Both the position numbers and the translations under genes were made by a program. Under the pieces are notes generated by a model, which was given only the letters and a program-made list of their open reading frames with translations, was not told the origin of the DNA and made no database searches. Positions 41,741 through 50,704 of a DNA stretch of 50,704 bases are shown piece by piece; the first letter of the stretch is position 1, and every line of letters starts with the position of its first letter. This stretch comes from Cypionkella sp. (lineage in GTDB: Bacteria > Pseudomonadota > Alphaproteobacteria > Rhodobacterales > Rhodobacteraceae): NCBI GenBank assembly GCA_025458525.1, contig JALOSF010000022.1, positions 1 to 50,704 on the forward strand, given 5' to 3'.

Positions 41741-42493
41741 TTACAGCTTCCAGCCCGAATGCAGGGCCGCGATGCCCATGGTTTGATTGCGATATCTGAC
41801 CTGTTCGAAGCCGGCCTGCCGGATCATCGAGGCAAAGGTTTCCTGATCGGGAAACTTGCGAATGCTTTCAACCAGATATTGATAGCTGTCCCGATCGCCC
41901 GCCACGATCTGCCCCATCAGCGGGATCACGTTGAACGAATACAGGTCATAGGCCTTTTGCATCAGATCATTGGGGATCTGGCTGAACTCCAGCACCATCA
42001 GCCGCCCACCGGGGCGCAGCACGCGAAACGCTTCGGACAGCGCGTCGGCAATGCGCGTGACATTACGGATGCCGAAACTGATGGTGTAAACATCAAAGCT
42101 GTTTGCTTCGAACGGCAGCGCCATCGCATCGCCCACCACCCAATCCAGCCGGTCTGCCATGCTGTCCGCCTCGGCGCGCTGCCGCCCGGCCACCAGCATC
42201 GACTCCGTCATGTCGCAGACTACCGCACGTGCGCCCGGCGCGCGGTTCAGAAAGCGAAAGGCCACATCGCCCGTGCCGCCCGCCACATCCAGCAACCGCT
42301 GACCGGGCCGCGGGGCAAGCCAATCCATCATCGCGTCTTTCCAAAGACGATGGACGCCGCCCGACATCAGGTCGTTCATGATGTCATACTTGCTGGCCAC
42401 GCGCGTGAACACGCCATGCACCATCCCGGCCTTTTCGCCTTCGGGAACGGTTTGATAGCCGAAATGGGTCGTGCCTTTGGGTTCGTCTGTCAT
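41741..42493 (-). CDS. ubiE: Ubiquinone/menaquinone C-methyltransferase UbiE
   Basis: SAM-dependent C-methylation in ubiquinone synthesis. It has 250 residues from ATG 42493. [40 protein letters not shown] text matches the family N-terminus, and the SAM motif [13 protein letters not shown] follows at about 66-78. Later signatures are [14 protein letters not shown] and [20 protein letters not shown]. The ubiE-ubiB order is typical. It is divergent from mutM with a 146-bp gap. Confidence 0.96.
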   Translation of the reverse strand: MTDEPKGTTHFGYQTVPEGEKAGMVHGVFTRVASKYDIMNDLMSGGVHRLWKDAMMDWLAPRPGQRLLDVAGGTGDVAFRFLNRAPGARAVVCDMTESMLVAGRQRAEADSMADRLDWVVGDAMALPFEANSFDVYTISFGIRNVTRIADALSEAFRVLRPGGRLMVLEFSQIPNDLMQKAYDLYSFNVIPLMGQIVAGDRDSYQYLVESIRKFPDQETFASMIRQAGFEQVRYRNQTMGIAALHSGWKL

Positions 42494-42639
42494 GGGCCTT
42501 GCCCTTTGTTGCCTGCCAGTCTTCTTATAGGCCGCTGCGGCGCGGCTGCAATGCGCCACCCTGTCCGGGGGTGCGCCACAGTGTCTTTGTCGGCCGGACC
42601 CCCTATATGTCCGGCGTGCGCCCAAACCAGAGATCGATC

Positions 42640-43491
42640 ATGCCAGAGCTGCCCGAGGTTGAAACAGTCAGACGCGGTCTTGTCCCGGTGATGGAAGGGC
42701 AGATCATAGCGCTGGCCACGGTCAACCGCGACGGGCTGCGCTGGCCCTTTCCGCCACGGATGGCTGACCGGCTGACCGGCGCACGGGTGGGCGGGCTGCG
42801 GCGCCAGTCGAAATACATCCTTGCCGACCTGTCCACGGCTGAAACGCTGCTCATCCATCTGGGGATGTCGGGTCGCATGCTGATTTCCGGTCAGATGCTG
42901 GGTGACTTTCACCACGATCATCCCGCACCGCAAAAGCACGACCATGTGGTGCTGACCATGGCATCGGGCGCGCGGATCACCTTCAACGATGCGCGGCGAT
43001 TCGGCGCAATGGACCTGTTTGCCACCGCGACGGCCGACAGCCACCCGCTTCTGGCGGCGCTGGGGCCAGAGCCTTTGGGCAACGCCTTTGACGAGCGCTA
43101 TCTGATCGACCGTTTGCGTGGGCGCAACACGCCGATCAAATCGGCCTTGCTTGACCAGCATGTGGTGGCCGGACTTGGCAATATCTATGTGTGCGAAACG
43201 CTTTACCGCGCCCGCATTGCACCCCAGACCAAGGCGGGCGATCTGACCGTCGCGCAGGTGGCCGGGCTTGTGCCGATCATCCGGGATGTTCTGGCCGAGG
43301 CGATCGAGGCCGGCGGCAGCAGCCTGCGCGATTTCCGGCAGGCGGATGGGGAACTTGGCTATTTCCAGCACAGCTTTCAGGTTTATGACCGCGAGGGACA
43401 GCCCTGCCTGACACCGGGCTGTGCCGCAACGGTGGGCCGGATCGTGCAATCCGGCCGGTCATCCTTCTACTGTCCGATCTGTCAGCGTTGA
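42640..43491 (+). CDS. mutM: Formamidopyrimidine-DNA glycosylase
   Basis: Bifunctional glycosylase/lyase that removes 8-oxoguanine and formamidopyrimidines. It has 283 residues. The start [14 protein letters not shown] is diagnostic: Pro2 is the nucleophile after Met removal and Glu3 is catalytic. Lys58 in [11 protein letters not shown] is the conserved phosphate-binding lysine. The helix-two-turn-helix region includes [16 protein letters not shown], and a C-terminal zinc finger is formed by cysteines in CLTPGC and YCPICQR. With mutY it completes the oxidised-guanine repair pair in this window. Confidence 0.97.
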   Translation: MPELPEVETVRRGLVPVMEGQIIALATVNRDGLRWPFPPRMADRLTGARVGGLRRQSKYILADLSTAETLLIHLGMSGRMLISGQMLGDFHHDHPAPQKHDHVVLTMASGARITFNDARRFGAMDLFATATADSHPLLAALGPEPLGNAFDERYLIDRLRGRNTPIKSALLDQHVVAGLGNIYVCETLYRARIAPQTKAGDLTVAQVAGLVPIIRDVLAEAIEAGGSSLRDFRQADGELGYFQHSFQVYDREGQPCLTPGCAATVGRIVQSGRSSFYCPICQR

Positions 43492-43551
43492 CTTGCCATC
43501 GGGTAAGATACTGTTAGGAGTCACGCCAATGCCCAACCGTGGAGCCCGCGC

Positions 43552-44328
43552 ATGGCCTATGAAACGCTGATCGTCGAGGTCGAGGACTATGTGTCCCTGA
43601 TCCGGTTGAACCGCCCGGATGCGCTCAACGCGCTCAATTCGAAGTTGATGAAAGAGCTGTCCGCGGCTTTGCAAGCGGCGAATCGGGACGACAATGTGCG
43701 TGTCATTGTGGTGACGGGGTCGGAAAAGGCCTTCGCGGCCGGTGCCGATGTCAGGGAAATGTCGGAGAAATCCTTTACGGATGTCTATTTCGACAACCTG
43801 TTCGGCGTGGAATCCGAGATCATTGCGCGCGTGCGCAAGCCGATCATTGCGGCGGTGTCGGGCTATTGCCTTGGCGGTGGGTGCGAGCTTGCCATGCTGT
43901 GCGATTTCATCATCGCGGCCGATACGGCCAAGTTTGGCCAGCCAGAGATCAACCTTGGCATCGTCGCCGGCATGGGCGGCACCCAGCGCCTGACCCGCTT
44001 TGTCGGCAAGTCGAAGTCGATGGACATGCACCTGACCGGGCGTTTCATGGATGCCGCCGAAGCGGAGCGTTGCGGTCTGGTCAGCCGGGTGTTTCCGGCC
44101 AAGGATCTGATGGCCGAAGTCATGAAGATTGCGCAGAAGATCGTCGAGAAATCCTTGCTGTCCTCGATGGCCGTCAAGGAATGTGTGAACCGGGCACAGG
44201 AAACCAGCCTTGCCGAAGGCCTTTTGTTCGAGCGCCGCATGTTCCACGCGATGTTCGCAACCGAGGATCAGAAAGAGGGCATGGCGGCTTTCCTTGAAAA
44301 GCGCCAGCCTCAGTTCCGCGACAAATGA
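43552..44328 (+). CDS. Enoyl-CoA hydratase
   Basis: Crotonase-fold hydratase for trans-2-enoyl-CoA, 258 residues. The oxyanion-hole segments are AFAAGADVREM and YCLGGGCELAMLCDFIIA. The two catalytic glutamates, Glu112 and Glu132 (in QPEINLGIVAGMGGTQRL), are both present, supporting hydratase activity rather than another crotonase-family reaction. Chain-length preference cannot be read. It lies 60 bp after mutM and upstream of rpsT. Confidence 0.93.
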   Translation: MAYETLIVEVEDYVSLIRLNRPDALNALNSKLMKELSAALQAANRDDNVRVIVVTGSEKAFAAGADVREMSEKSFTDVYFDNLFGVESEIIARVRKPIIAAVSGYCLGGGCELAMLCDFIIAADTAKFGQPEINLGIVAGMGGTQRLTRFVGKSKSMDMHLTGRFMDAAEAERCGLVSRVFPAKDLMAEVMKIAQKIVEKSLLSSMAVKECVNRAQETSLAEGLLFERRMFHAMFATEDQKEGMAAFLEKRQPQFRDK

Positions 44329-44395
44329 TCCGTTTTTCCTGTTTCCTTTTCGCACCAGAAGGCCTATACGCCGCCCCACATGCGCGTGGGCCCGC

Positions 44396-44423
44396 TTAGG
44401 CAAGAATCATCCCCTCCTATAAG
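44396..44423 (+). promoter_or_regulatory. Possible rpsT promoter
   Basis: TATAAG at 44418-44423 is a good -10 element. The best -35 with a usable spacer is TTAGGC (44396-44401, 16 bp), a weak match. It would give a leader of about 55 bases before rpsT. Confidence 0.35.
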
Positions 44424-44482
44424 GTGGGGCCTTGGGTCTTTCGTGCGATCGTATTGAAACAGACCCGGGAAAGACCACCACA

Positions 44483-44758
44483 ATGGCAAATACTGAACAG
44501 TCCAAAAAACGCGCTCGCCAGTCCGAGGCGCGCTATGCCGTGAACAAGGCGCGCCGTTCGCGCATCCGCACCTTCGTGCGCAAAGTCGAGGAAGCGATTG
44601 CCTCGGGCAATTCCGAAGCGGCGGTCGAGGCTCTCAAGAACGCACAGCCCGAACTGGCGCGGGGCGTGACCAAGGGCGTGCTGCACAAGAACACCGTGTC
44701 GCGCAAGATTTCGCGCCTCGCATCGCGCGTGAAGGCCCTGTCGGCGCCCACCGCCTGA
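44483..44758 (+). CDS. rpsT: 30S ribosomal protein S20
   Basis: 91-residue rRNA-binding protein of the small subunit. [20 protein letters not shown] and the three-helix pattern with many Lys/Arg ([19 protein letters not shown]) are typical. The ATG at 44483 is preferred over an upstream in-frame ATG by length and family start. It sits just before dnaA, as in related genomes, and is followed by its own terminator. Confidence 0.97.
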   Translation: MANTEQSKKRARQSEARYAVNKARRSRIRTFVRKVEEAIASGNSEAAVEALKNAQPELARGVTKGVLHKNTVSRKISRLASRVKALSAPTA

Positions 44759-44781
44759 GTCGTTGTTAACATTTTTGTGTC

Positions 44782-44813
44782 AAGGGCGTCTTCATCCGAA
44801 GGCGCCCTTTTTT
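44782..44813 (+). terminator. Rho-independent terminator of rpsT
   Basis: A 12-bp stem with one G-T pair (AAGGGCGTCTTC with GAAGGCGCCCTT) around loop ATCC, ending in six T, 23 bp after the rpsT stop. Confidence 0.92.
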
Positions 44814-45284
44814 CTTGGGGTTTTCATGTTTTCAGGCGCTTTTCCGCCCGCGCGTTGCCGATTTGCCAATGCCCCCGGATTCGCTCTGATCAAACCTCTG
44901 TCAACCACAGAGTTCGGTTGCGAAGGCTCCTTCCGCCTTGCTAGCTTGACCGGGCGATTCACGTTGTCTTGGGGGACATGACACGATCAAAGCAAGCGTC
45001 CGACCGGCCCTGCTGCCAGCTATGCCGCAAGATTATTGCTTCTGATCAAGGTGTTATGCGGTCTGCGGTTCTTTCCGCACTCGGATGATTGGGCGGCGGC
45101 GGCTTTCGGGTCGCTGCACGCTCACGCTGTTTTTGAACCTGCCCGACCCTGATCCGGGTCGGCACTGTCCGTGTGGTGTGCGGCCAGTGCATGGTTCTGA
45201 TCGGTGGCGGTCGCAGGCGGTGCGTGGAAATTGAAGTGCCTGTTCTGCGGGTGCTTTGGATACAAGAAAAACAGGTCAAAACGA
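44814..45284 (+). promoter_or_regulatory. dnaA upstream region
   Basis: About 470 bp without a gene. It should contain the dnaA promoter and leader. I find no sequence matching the DnaA box pattern on either strand, so there is no sign that oriC is here. Two GANTC sites (GATTC at 44878-44882 and 44956-44960) are present, about the number expected by chance. A hairpin with stem CCGACCC/GGGTCGG near 45142-45161 lies in the presumed leader. No firm promoter call. Confidence 0.45.
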
Positions 45285-46646
45285 ATGACGAACGACACAT
45301 GGGGACAGGTTCGGGAAGAACTGATCAAGAGGGTAGGCAAGAACAACTACACCACCTGGATCGAGCCGCTCCGGCTGTCGCATCTCAAGAATGGGGTGGC
45401 CAGTTTTGAGGTGCCCACGACGTTCTTCGGGGACTGGGTGTCGCGCAATTTTGCCGATCATATCCGCGGGCAACTAGCTGTTGCCGGTGCGCCGGTGGAC
45501 AGGGTCGAGTTTACGGTGGGTGCCCCTGCGTCGCGCCCTGTTGCAAAGCCTGCCGGTCGGCCCGTGGCAAAGCCCGTGCGCGCGCGTGTGGCCGGGCCAG
45601 AGGAGGTTTCGGGCGCGCAGCTGGAGCAGCGCTTTACCTTTGACAATTTCGTGGTGGGCAAGCCCAACGAACTGGCCCACGCCGCCGCGCGCCGCGTGGC
45701 CGAAGGCGGGCCGGTGACTTTCAACCCTCTGTTCCTCTATGGCGGGGTCGGCCTTGGCAAGACGCACCTGATGCACGCCATCGCACATGAATTGCGCAAC
45801 AGCCGCCCTGATCTGCATGTGCTTTACCTGTCGGCGGAACAGTTCATGTATCGCTTCGTGCAGGCGCTGCGCGACAAGCAGATCATGGACTTCAAGGAAT
45901 TGTTCCGATCGGTGGACGTCCTGATGGTTGACGACGTGCAATTCATCGCCGGCAAGGACAGCACGCAAGAGGAATTCTTTCACACCTTCAACGCCCTGGT
46001 CGATCAGAACAAGCAGATCGTCATTTCAGCCGACCGCGCCCCCGGAGAGATCAAGGATCTGGAGGAGCGCATCCGCTCGCGTCTGCAATGCGGGCTGGTG
46101 GTGGATCTGCATCCCACCGATTACGAACTTCGGCTGGGGATCCTTCAGGCCAAGCTGGAGCATTATTCCAACCAATACCGTGGGCTGACGATGGCCCCGG
46201 GTGTGCTGGAATTTCTGGCCCACAGGATCACCACGAACGTGCGTGTGCTTGAAGGCGCGCTGATGCGGCTGTTCGCCTTTGCGTCTCTGGTCGGGCGTGA
46301 GATCAATCTGGACCTGGTGCAGGAATGTCTGTCCGACATCCTGCGCTCGTCGGAAAAACGCCTGACGATCGAAGAAATCCAGCGCAAGGTGGCCGAGCAT
46401 TACAATGTGCGCCTGTCCGACATGATCGGGCCCAAACGGCTGCGCACGATTGCGCGGCCCCGGCAGGTCGCGATGTATCTGTCCAAGCAGATGACCAGCC
46501 GCAGCCTGCCAGAAATCGGCCGGCGCTTTGGCGGGCGCGATCACACCACCATCATGCACGGGATTCGCAAGATCGAGGAACTGATGGCAGCGGATGGGCA
46601 ACTGGCCGATGACGTGCAGCTTTTGAAGCGGCTGTTGCAAAGCTGA
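45285..46646 (+). CDS. dnaA: Chromosomal replication initiator DnaA
   Basis: AAA+ initiator that binds DnaA boxes and unwinds oriC. It has 453 residues from ATG 45285 (MTNDTWGQVREELIKRVGKN); a longer reading upstream is rejected. Domain I is at 1-75, and a Pro/Ala-rich linker follows to about 110. The AAA+ domain has Walker A GGVGLGKT at 153-160 and Walker B LMVDDVQF at 213-220. The C-terminal DNA-binding domain has the DnaA signature GRDHTTIMHGIRKIEE. It may be methylation-responsive like Caulobacter dnaA, but the upstream sites here are not clustered. Confidence 0.98.
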   Translation: MTNDTWGQVREELIKRVGKNNYTTWIEPLRLSHLKNGVASFEVPTTFFGDWVSRNFADHIRGQLAVAGAPVDRVEFTVGAPASRPVAKPAGRPVAKPVRARVAGPEEVSGAQLEQRFTFDNFVVGKPNELAHAAARRVAEGGPVTFNPLFLYGGVGLGKTHLMHAIAHELRNSRPDLHVLYLSAEQFMYRFVQALRDKQIMDFKELFRSVDVLMVDDVQFIAGKDSTQEEFFHTFNALVDQNKQIVISADRAPGEIKDLEERIRSRLQCGLVVDLHPTDYELRLGILQAKLEHYSNQYRGLTMAPGVLEFLAHRITTNVRVLEGALMRLFAFASLVGREINLDLVQECLSDILRSSEKRLTIEEIQRKVAEHYNVRLSDMIGPKRLRTIARPRQVAMYLSKQMTSRSLPEIGRRFGGRDHTTIMHGIRKIEELMAADGQLADDVQLLKRLLQS

Positions 46647-46767
46647 CCCTTGCGGGACGCTTGACGCCCTCATTTTTGCCGATCAAAGTCGCCAAACCTC
46701 TTGTGACGCTGTGAAAAACAGCTAGTTTTGCCGTCCCCGACAGGCTCGGCACAGGGATGATAAAAAG

Positions 46768-47886
46768 ATGAAACTCAGCATCGAACGTGGAACGCTGCTC
46801 AAGGCCCTCGCTCAGGCCCAATCGGTTGTCGAGCGGCGCAACACGATTCCGATCCTTGCCAACGTCCTGATCGAGGCGGAGGGGGCTCAGGTCTCGTTCC
46901 GTGCCACCGATCTTGACATCGAAGTGGTGGACCGCGCCCCTGCGATGGTGGAACGTGCCGGGGCGACCACGGTTTCGGCGGTGATGCTGCACGAAATCGT
47001 CCGAAAGTTGCCCGATGGCGCCCTGGTCAACCTGACCGAGGATCTCGCGTCGGGTCGGCTGTCGATCATGGCGGGGCGGTCGTCGTTCAGCCTTGCCACG
47101 CTGCCGAAAGAAGATTTTCCGGTGATGGCGACGTCAGAGTATTCGTCGAACTTTGCGGCTCCGGCGCCCGCGCTGCGGCGGTTGTTCGACAAGGCGAAAT
47201 TTGCGATCTCGACCGAGGAGACGCGCTATTACCTGAACGGCGTCTATCTGCATGTGGCGACGGGCGAGGACGGCCCGGTGTTGCGCGCCGTCGCGACCGA
47301 CGGGCACCGGCTGGCTCGGATCGACACCCATCTGCCCGAGGGCGCCAATGGCATGCCCGGGGTGATCGTGCCGCGCAAAACCGTGGGCGAGTTGCGAAAG
47401 CTGCTGGATGATGACGACGCGACGATTGCGGTTTCCGTGAGCGAGACGAAGATCCGCTTTGCCACACCGGCCATCACGCTGACATCAAAGGTGATCGACG
47501 GCACCTTCCCCGATTATACCCGCGTGATCCCGACCGGGAACACAAGGCGGCTGGAGGTGGATGCGTCAGAATTTGCCAAGGCGGTGGACCGCGTGGCAAC
47601 GGTGTCAAGCGAGCGTTCGCGCGCGGTAAAGCTCAGCCTTGATGAGGACAGGTTGATCCTGTCCGTCAACGCACCAGATTCCGGGGCCGCCGAGGAGGAA
47701 CTGGCCGTCGCCTATAGCGACGAGCGGCTGGAGATCGGGTTCAACGCCAAGTATCTGCTGGAAATCGCATCGCAGGTGGACCGGGAGAATGCGGTGTTCC
47801 TGTTCAACTCGTCCGGCGATCCGACGCTGATGCGCGAAGGCAATGACACCAGCGCGATTTATGTCGTGATGCCGATGCGCGTGTAA
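46768..47886 (+). CDS. dnaN: DNA polymerase III beta sliding clamp
   Basis: Ring-shaped processivity factor, 372 residues, three clamp folds. Typical text: MKLSIERGTLLKALAQAQSVVERRNTIPILAN at the start, then YYLNGVYLHV and the end GDPTLMREGNDTSAIYVVMPMRV-like pattern with the conserved MPMRV terminus. It lies 121 bp after dnaA, a gap with room for its own promoter and a weak stem (GCTGT/ACAGC at 46708-46722). Confidence 0.98.
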   Translation: MKLSIERGTLLKALAQAQSVVERRNTIPILANVLIEAEGAQVSFRATDLDIEVVDRAPAMVERAGATTVSAVMLHEIVRKLPDGALVNLTEDLASGRLSIMAGRSSFSLATLPKEDFPVMATSEYSSNFAAPAPALRRLFDKAKFAISTEETRYYLNGVYLHVATGEDGPVLRAVATDGHRLARIDTHLPEGANGMPGVIVPRKTVGELRKLLDDDDATIAVSVSETKIRFATPAITLTSKVIDGTFPDYTRVIPTGNTRRLEVDASEFAKAVDRVATVSSERSRAVKLSLDEDRLILSVNAPDSGAAEEELAVAYSDERLEIGFNAKYLLEIASQVDRENAVFLFNSSGDPTLMREGNDTSAIYVVMPMRV

Positions 47887-47956
47887 TCTGTAGGGGGCCG
47901 GGCGATCATCCCCGGACCCGTGCAGGAGAGTTCTGAACAGATGAAGGGAACAGCGC

Positions 47957-49045
47957 GTGGCGGGTCTTGCGATTCAGTCGCTGATGCTGTCGCAATTTCG
48001 CAGCCATGGCGTGACGCGACTGGCCTTTGACGGGCGGCCCGTGGCCATTCATGGGCCAAACGGCGCTGGCAAGACAAACATTCTTGAGGCGATTTCGCTT
48101 TTGTCCCCGGGGCGCGGGCTGCGGCGTGCGGCGGCCGAGGATCTGGCCCGGAGGCCCGATGCGCTGGGTTGGAAAATCAGCGCACAGGTCGAGGGTCTTG
48201 ATGCGCCGCACGAGGTGCAGACCTTTGCCACCGGGGCCGAATCGCGCGTGGTGCGGATTGACGGCAAGGTGGCGACGCAGGTGATGCTGGGTCGTATCTT
48301 GCGCATCTTGTGGCTGGTGCCGGCCATGGATCGGCTGTGGATCGAGGCGGCCGAGGGGCGGCGGCGGTTTCTGGATCGCCTGACGCTCAGTTTCCTGCCC
48401 GATCATGCCGAGGCGGTGCTGGCCTATGACAAGGCAATGCGCGAGCGGAACCGGCTGCTGAAGGACCAGATCAGCGATCCGCACTGGTATGGCGTGATCG
48501 AGGCGCGGATGGCCGAGGCGGGGGCGATCATCGCGGCGAACCGTGACGCGGCGCTGGCGCGTCTGGCGGCGGCACAGGACGGGGCCGAAACCGCCTTTCC
48601 CCGCGCTGACCTTGCCTTGGTGCACCCCGAGGGCGATCCCGGCGATCTGGCGCTGGCGCTGGCCGAGGGGCGGCGGCGCGACATGGCCGCGGGGCGCACG
48701 CTGGCCGGGCCGCACCGGGTTGATCTGTCGGCGGTCTATGCCGCCAAGGGTGTGGCGGCCGAACACTGTTCGACCGGCGAGCAAAAGGCGCTGCTGATTA
48801 GCCTGATCCTGGCGAATGCCCGGGCCTTGGCGGCGGATCTGGGGCGCGCTCCGGTCGTGCTTCTGGACGAGGTGGCGGCGCATCTGGATGCGGGGCGGCG
48901 CGCGGCCCTTTATGACGAGATCTGTGCGCTGGGCGCGCAGGCGGTGATGACAGGCACAGAGCCGGGGTTGTTCGAGGCGCTGGGTATGCGCGGACAACAT
49001 GTGATGGTAAGCGCGGAAGGTGTCGTTTCCAGGGGGGCCGAATGA
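47957..49045 (+). CDS. recF: DNA replication/repair protein RecF
   Basis: SMC-like ATPase that helps load RecA at single-strand gaps. It has 362 residues from GTG 47957. Walker A HGPNGAGKTN lies at 32-41. The ABC signature region is CSTGEQKALLISLILANA and Walker B is APVVLLDEVAAHLD. The order dnaA-dnaN-recF-gyrB is kept, apart from the broken lysE gene between recF and gyrB. Its stop overlaps the lysE start by 4 bp. Confidence 0.96.
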   Translation: MAGLAIQSLMLSQFRSHGVTRLAFDGRPVAIHGPNGAGKTNILEAISLLSPGRGLRRAAAEDLARRPDALGWKISAQVEGLDAPHEVQTFATGAESRVVRIDGKVATQVMLGRILRILWLVPAMDRLWIEAAEGRRRFLDRLTLSFLPDHAEAVLAYDKAMRERNRLLKDQISDPHWYGVIEARMAEAGAIIAANRDAALARLAAAQDGAETAFPRADLALVHPEGDPGDLALALAEGRRRDMAAGRTLAGPHRVDLSAVYAAKGVAAEHCSTGEQKALLISLILANARALAADLGRAPVVLLDEVAAHLDAGRRAALYDEICALGAQAVMTGTEPGLFEALGMRGQHVMVSAEGVVSRGAE

Positions 49046-49685
49046 CGGTGACATTGCATCAGCTTGGGCTCTATGCGCTGGCCATGGCCGGGCTGTGGGT
49101 GATCCCCGGGCCGGTCTGGGTCGCGCTTACGGCGCGGGCGCTGTCGGGGGGCATGGCCGGGGCTTGGCCTTTGGCGGTGGGGGTGGCGCTGGGCGATCTG
49201 ATCTGGCCGCTTTGCGCGATCCTCGGGCTGGCCTGGGTGCTGTCGCTTTACGGCGATCTGCTGACGGTGCTGCGCTGGGTGGCGGCGCTGGTTTTCATGG
49301 TGATGGGGATCTTGCTGCTGCGCGCCCCGGCGTCTTGCTGCTGCGCGCCCCGGCGCGGGTGCCGGGGGCCGACAGCCGAATGACGCGCCCCGGGGTCTGG
49401 GCCGGGTTTTCGGTCGGCGTTGCGGCGGTGATCGGCAACCCCAAGGCCATCTTGTTCTACATGGGTTTCCTGCCCGGATTCTTTGATCTGAGCCGGGTCA
49501 ACGGCTGGGACATCGCGGCCATTCTAGCGATTTCTGCGCTGGTTCCGATGGTGGGGAACCTGTGTCTTGCACTGTTTCTGGACCGGGCGCGGCGCCTGTT
49601 GCAAAGCCCGCAAAGCCTGCGGCGGCTGAATGTGGTTTCGGGGGCGCTGCTGATCGTGGTGGGATGTGTGATTCCCTTTACCTGA
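49042..49685 (+). pseudogene. LysE/RhtB-family exporter gene, frameshifted by a tandem duplication
   Basis: The N-terminal half (MTVTLHQLGLYALAMAGLWV, then VIPGPVWVALTARAL) reads in one frame from ATG 49042 and would stop at 49383 after 113 residues. The C-terminal half (GVWAGFSVGVAAVIGNPKAI, then FYMGFLPGFF) continues in another frame to 49685. The break coincides with an exact 23-bp tandem duplication at 49310-49355. Removing one copy joins LLLRAPA to RVPGADS and restores a protein of about 206 residues with six membrane segments, the normal LysE size. The family exports amino acids or their analogues. Confidence 0.88.
49310..49355 (+). repeat. Exact 23-bp tandem duplication in lysE
   Basis: Two identical adjacent 23-bp copies, 49310-49332 and 49333-49355, both starting TCTTGCTGCTG and ending CCCCGGCG. 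The unit is not a multiple of three, so the second copy shifts the frame. Confidence 0.95.
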
Positions 49686-49708
49686 CCGCTAAATCTTGGG
49701 GGTAAGGG

Positions 49709-49737
49709 GTGACATTGACGGGGGCAAACGCTATAAG
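49709..49737 (+). promoter_or_regulatory. gyrB promoter
   Basis: GTGACA (49709-49714) and TATAAG (49732-49737) each match five of six consensus bases and are separated by exactly 17 bp. The start of transcription would fall near 49744, about 23 bases before the gyrB ATG. Confidence 0.7.
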
Positions 49738-49766
49738 TCGCGGACATTATTTGGGGTTCAAGACGC

Positions 49767-50704
49767 ATGGCCGAAGCTGCCCGCAAACCCGCCGAATACG
49801 GCGCCGATTCCATCAAGGTTCTCAAAGGCTTGGAGGCGGTTCGCAAGCGCCCCGGGATGTATATTGGTGACACCGATGACGGCTCGGGTCTTCACCACAT
49901 GGTTTACGAAGTGGTGGATAACGGCATCGACGAGGCCTTGGCCGGTCATGCCACGGCCGTGACGGTCAAAATCCACGCGGATTCCAGCGTATCGGTGCGC
50001 GACAACGGGCGCGGAATTCCTGTGGATATCCACCAAGAGGAAGGGGTTTCCGCGGCCGAGGTCATCATGACCCAACTGCACGCGGGCGGTAAGTTCAACA
50101 ACACCGATGAAGGCGGCAATGCCTACAAAGTGTCGGGCGGGCTTCATGGTGTGGGCGTGTCGGTCGTCAACGCGCTGTCGGAATGGCTTGAACTGACGGT
50201 GTGGCGCGATGAGACGGAATATCGTGCCCGGTTCGAACATGGCGAATGTGTGGAGCATGTGCGCGCCGTTGGCCCCGCGCCGGGGATGCGCGGCACCGAG
50301 GTGCGGTTTCTGGCAAGCGCCAAGACCAACGCGCCGGACGGCACGTTTTCCAACCTCGACTACAGTTTCAAGACGCTGGAAAACCGGCTGAGGGAACTCG
50401 CCTTCCTCAACTCCGGGGTGCGGATCATTGTGGAGGATGAGCGGCCCGCCGAGCCGCTGCGCACCGAGCTGTTCTATGAGGGCGGGGTGCGGGAATATGT
50501 AAAATACCTCGACCGGTCAAAGACCAGCATCATGGCCGAGCCGATCTATATGATCGGCGAGCGCAACGGCATGACCGTCGAGGTCGCGATGTGGTGGAAC
50601 GACAGCTACAACGAAATGGTGCTGCCCTTCACCAACAACATTCCGCAGCGCGATGGCGGCACGCACCTTGCGGGCTTTCGCGGGGCCTTGACGCGGACGA
50701 TCAA
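49767..50704 (+). CDS. gyrB: DNA gyrase subunit B, C-terminus cut by window edge
   Basis: ATPase subunit of gyrase, which adds negative supercoils. 312 codons are visible from ATG 49767 ([20 protein letters not shown]). The GHKL ATP-binding motifs are present: [22 protein letters not shown] and [18 protein letters not shown]. The transducer domain begins near residue 230. The family is about 800 residues, so more than half lies beyond the window. ParE is excluded by the wording of these motifs and by the dnaA-dnaN-recF context. Confidence 0.96.
   Translation, partial: MAEAARKPAEYGADSIKVLKGLEAVRKRPGMYIGDTDDGSGLHHMVYEVVDNGIDEALAGHATAVTVKIHADSSVSVRDNGRGIPVDIHQEEGVSAAEVIMTQLHAGGKFNNTDEGGNAYKVSGGLHGVGVSVVNALSEWLELTVWRDETEYRARFEHGECVEHVRAVGPAPGMRGTEVRFLASAKTNAPDGTFSNLDYSFKTLENRLRELAFLNSGVRIIVEDERPAEPLRTELFYEGGVREYVKYLDRSKTSIMAEPIYMIGERNGMTVEVAMWWNDSYNEMVLPFTNNIPQRDGGTHLAGFRGALTRTI

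Noticed and set aside
44878..44960. Two GANTC sites upstream of dnaA as a methylation control element
   Set aside because: Two sites in about 470 bp is what chance predicts; there is no clustering like that at ccrM.
49042..49685. Two separate small membrane proteins between recF and gyrB
   Set aside because: Removing one copy of the 23-bp duplication joins them into one normal LysE-family protein.
49916..49924. DnaA-box-like TGGTGGATAAC inside gyrB
   Set aside because: It has one mismatch and is fixed by the codons for the conserved VVDN motif of the ATP site.

Overview
The window looks like chromosome from an alphaproteobacterium of the Rhodobacteraceae type. Supporting marks are the CcrM GANTC methyltransferase next to rnhB, the FlaF/FlbT flagellin regulators, a DUF4170-waaA-lpxK block, the rpsT-dnaA-dnaN-recF-gyrB order, and GC-rich coding sequence. 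I cannot name the genus from the sequence alone.

Layout. Positions 1-6084 hold ccrM (cut by the left edge), rnhB, two small exported proteins, a membrane-anchored winged-helix protein, and a carboxynorspermidine decarboxylase/dehydrogenase pair for polyamine synthesis. Positions 6110-13106 hold tRNA-Lys, dapF-mtaB, an AlkB-type alkane hydroxylase, mutY, a DUF721 (DciA-like) gene, a DsbA-like thioredoxin and a family III CoA-transferase. Positions 13097-15531 are a lipid A/Kdo block (lpxK, waaA, DUF4170).

Positions 15701-26557 and 33284-40181 are flagellar: a lytic transglycosylase, flhA-fliR-flhB and a small ORF on +; fliL-flgH-flgA-flgG-flgF-fliQ-fliE-flgC-flgB on -; fliI on +; then DUF1217-flbT-flaF-fliC-flgN-like-flgJ on - and fliK-flgD on +. 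About 6.7 kb of non-flagellar DNA separates fliI from the DUF1217 gene. It carries a LuxR-type regulator, the 5' part of one thiolase gene joined to the 3' part of a TIM-barrel isomerase gene, a TetR regulator, an internal piece of a LivH-type permease gene joined to the 3' part of a second thiolase gene, a 3-hydroxyacyl-CoA dehydrogenase and a decayed IS256-type transposase. This reads as a rearrangement scar. fliF, fliG, fliM, fliN, fliP, flgE, flgK, flgL, flgI and motAB are not in the window.

Positions 40211-50704 are housekeeping: ubiB and ubiE (ubiquinone), mutM, an enoyl-CoA hydratase, rpsT, dnaA, dnaN, recF, a LysE-family exporter gene broken by a perfect 23-bp tandem duplication, and gyrB (cut by the right edge).

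The observations most worth following are: three GANTC sites plus a perfect DnaA box just upstream of ccrM; four A-tract repeats spaced 19-21 bp between the LuxR regulator and the broken thiolase operon; the membrane-tethered winged-helix protein whose gene overlaps a small exported protein gene; the mosaic inside the flagellar cluster; the 23-bp duplication in lysE; and hairpins around the flagellin gene, which sits upstream of flaF and flbT.
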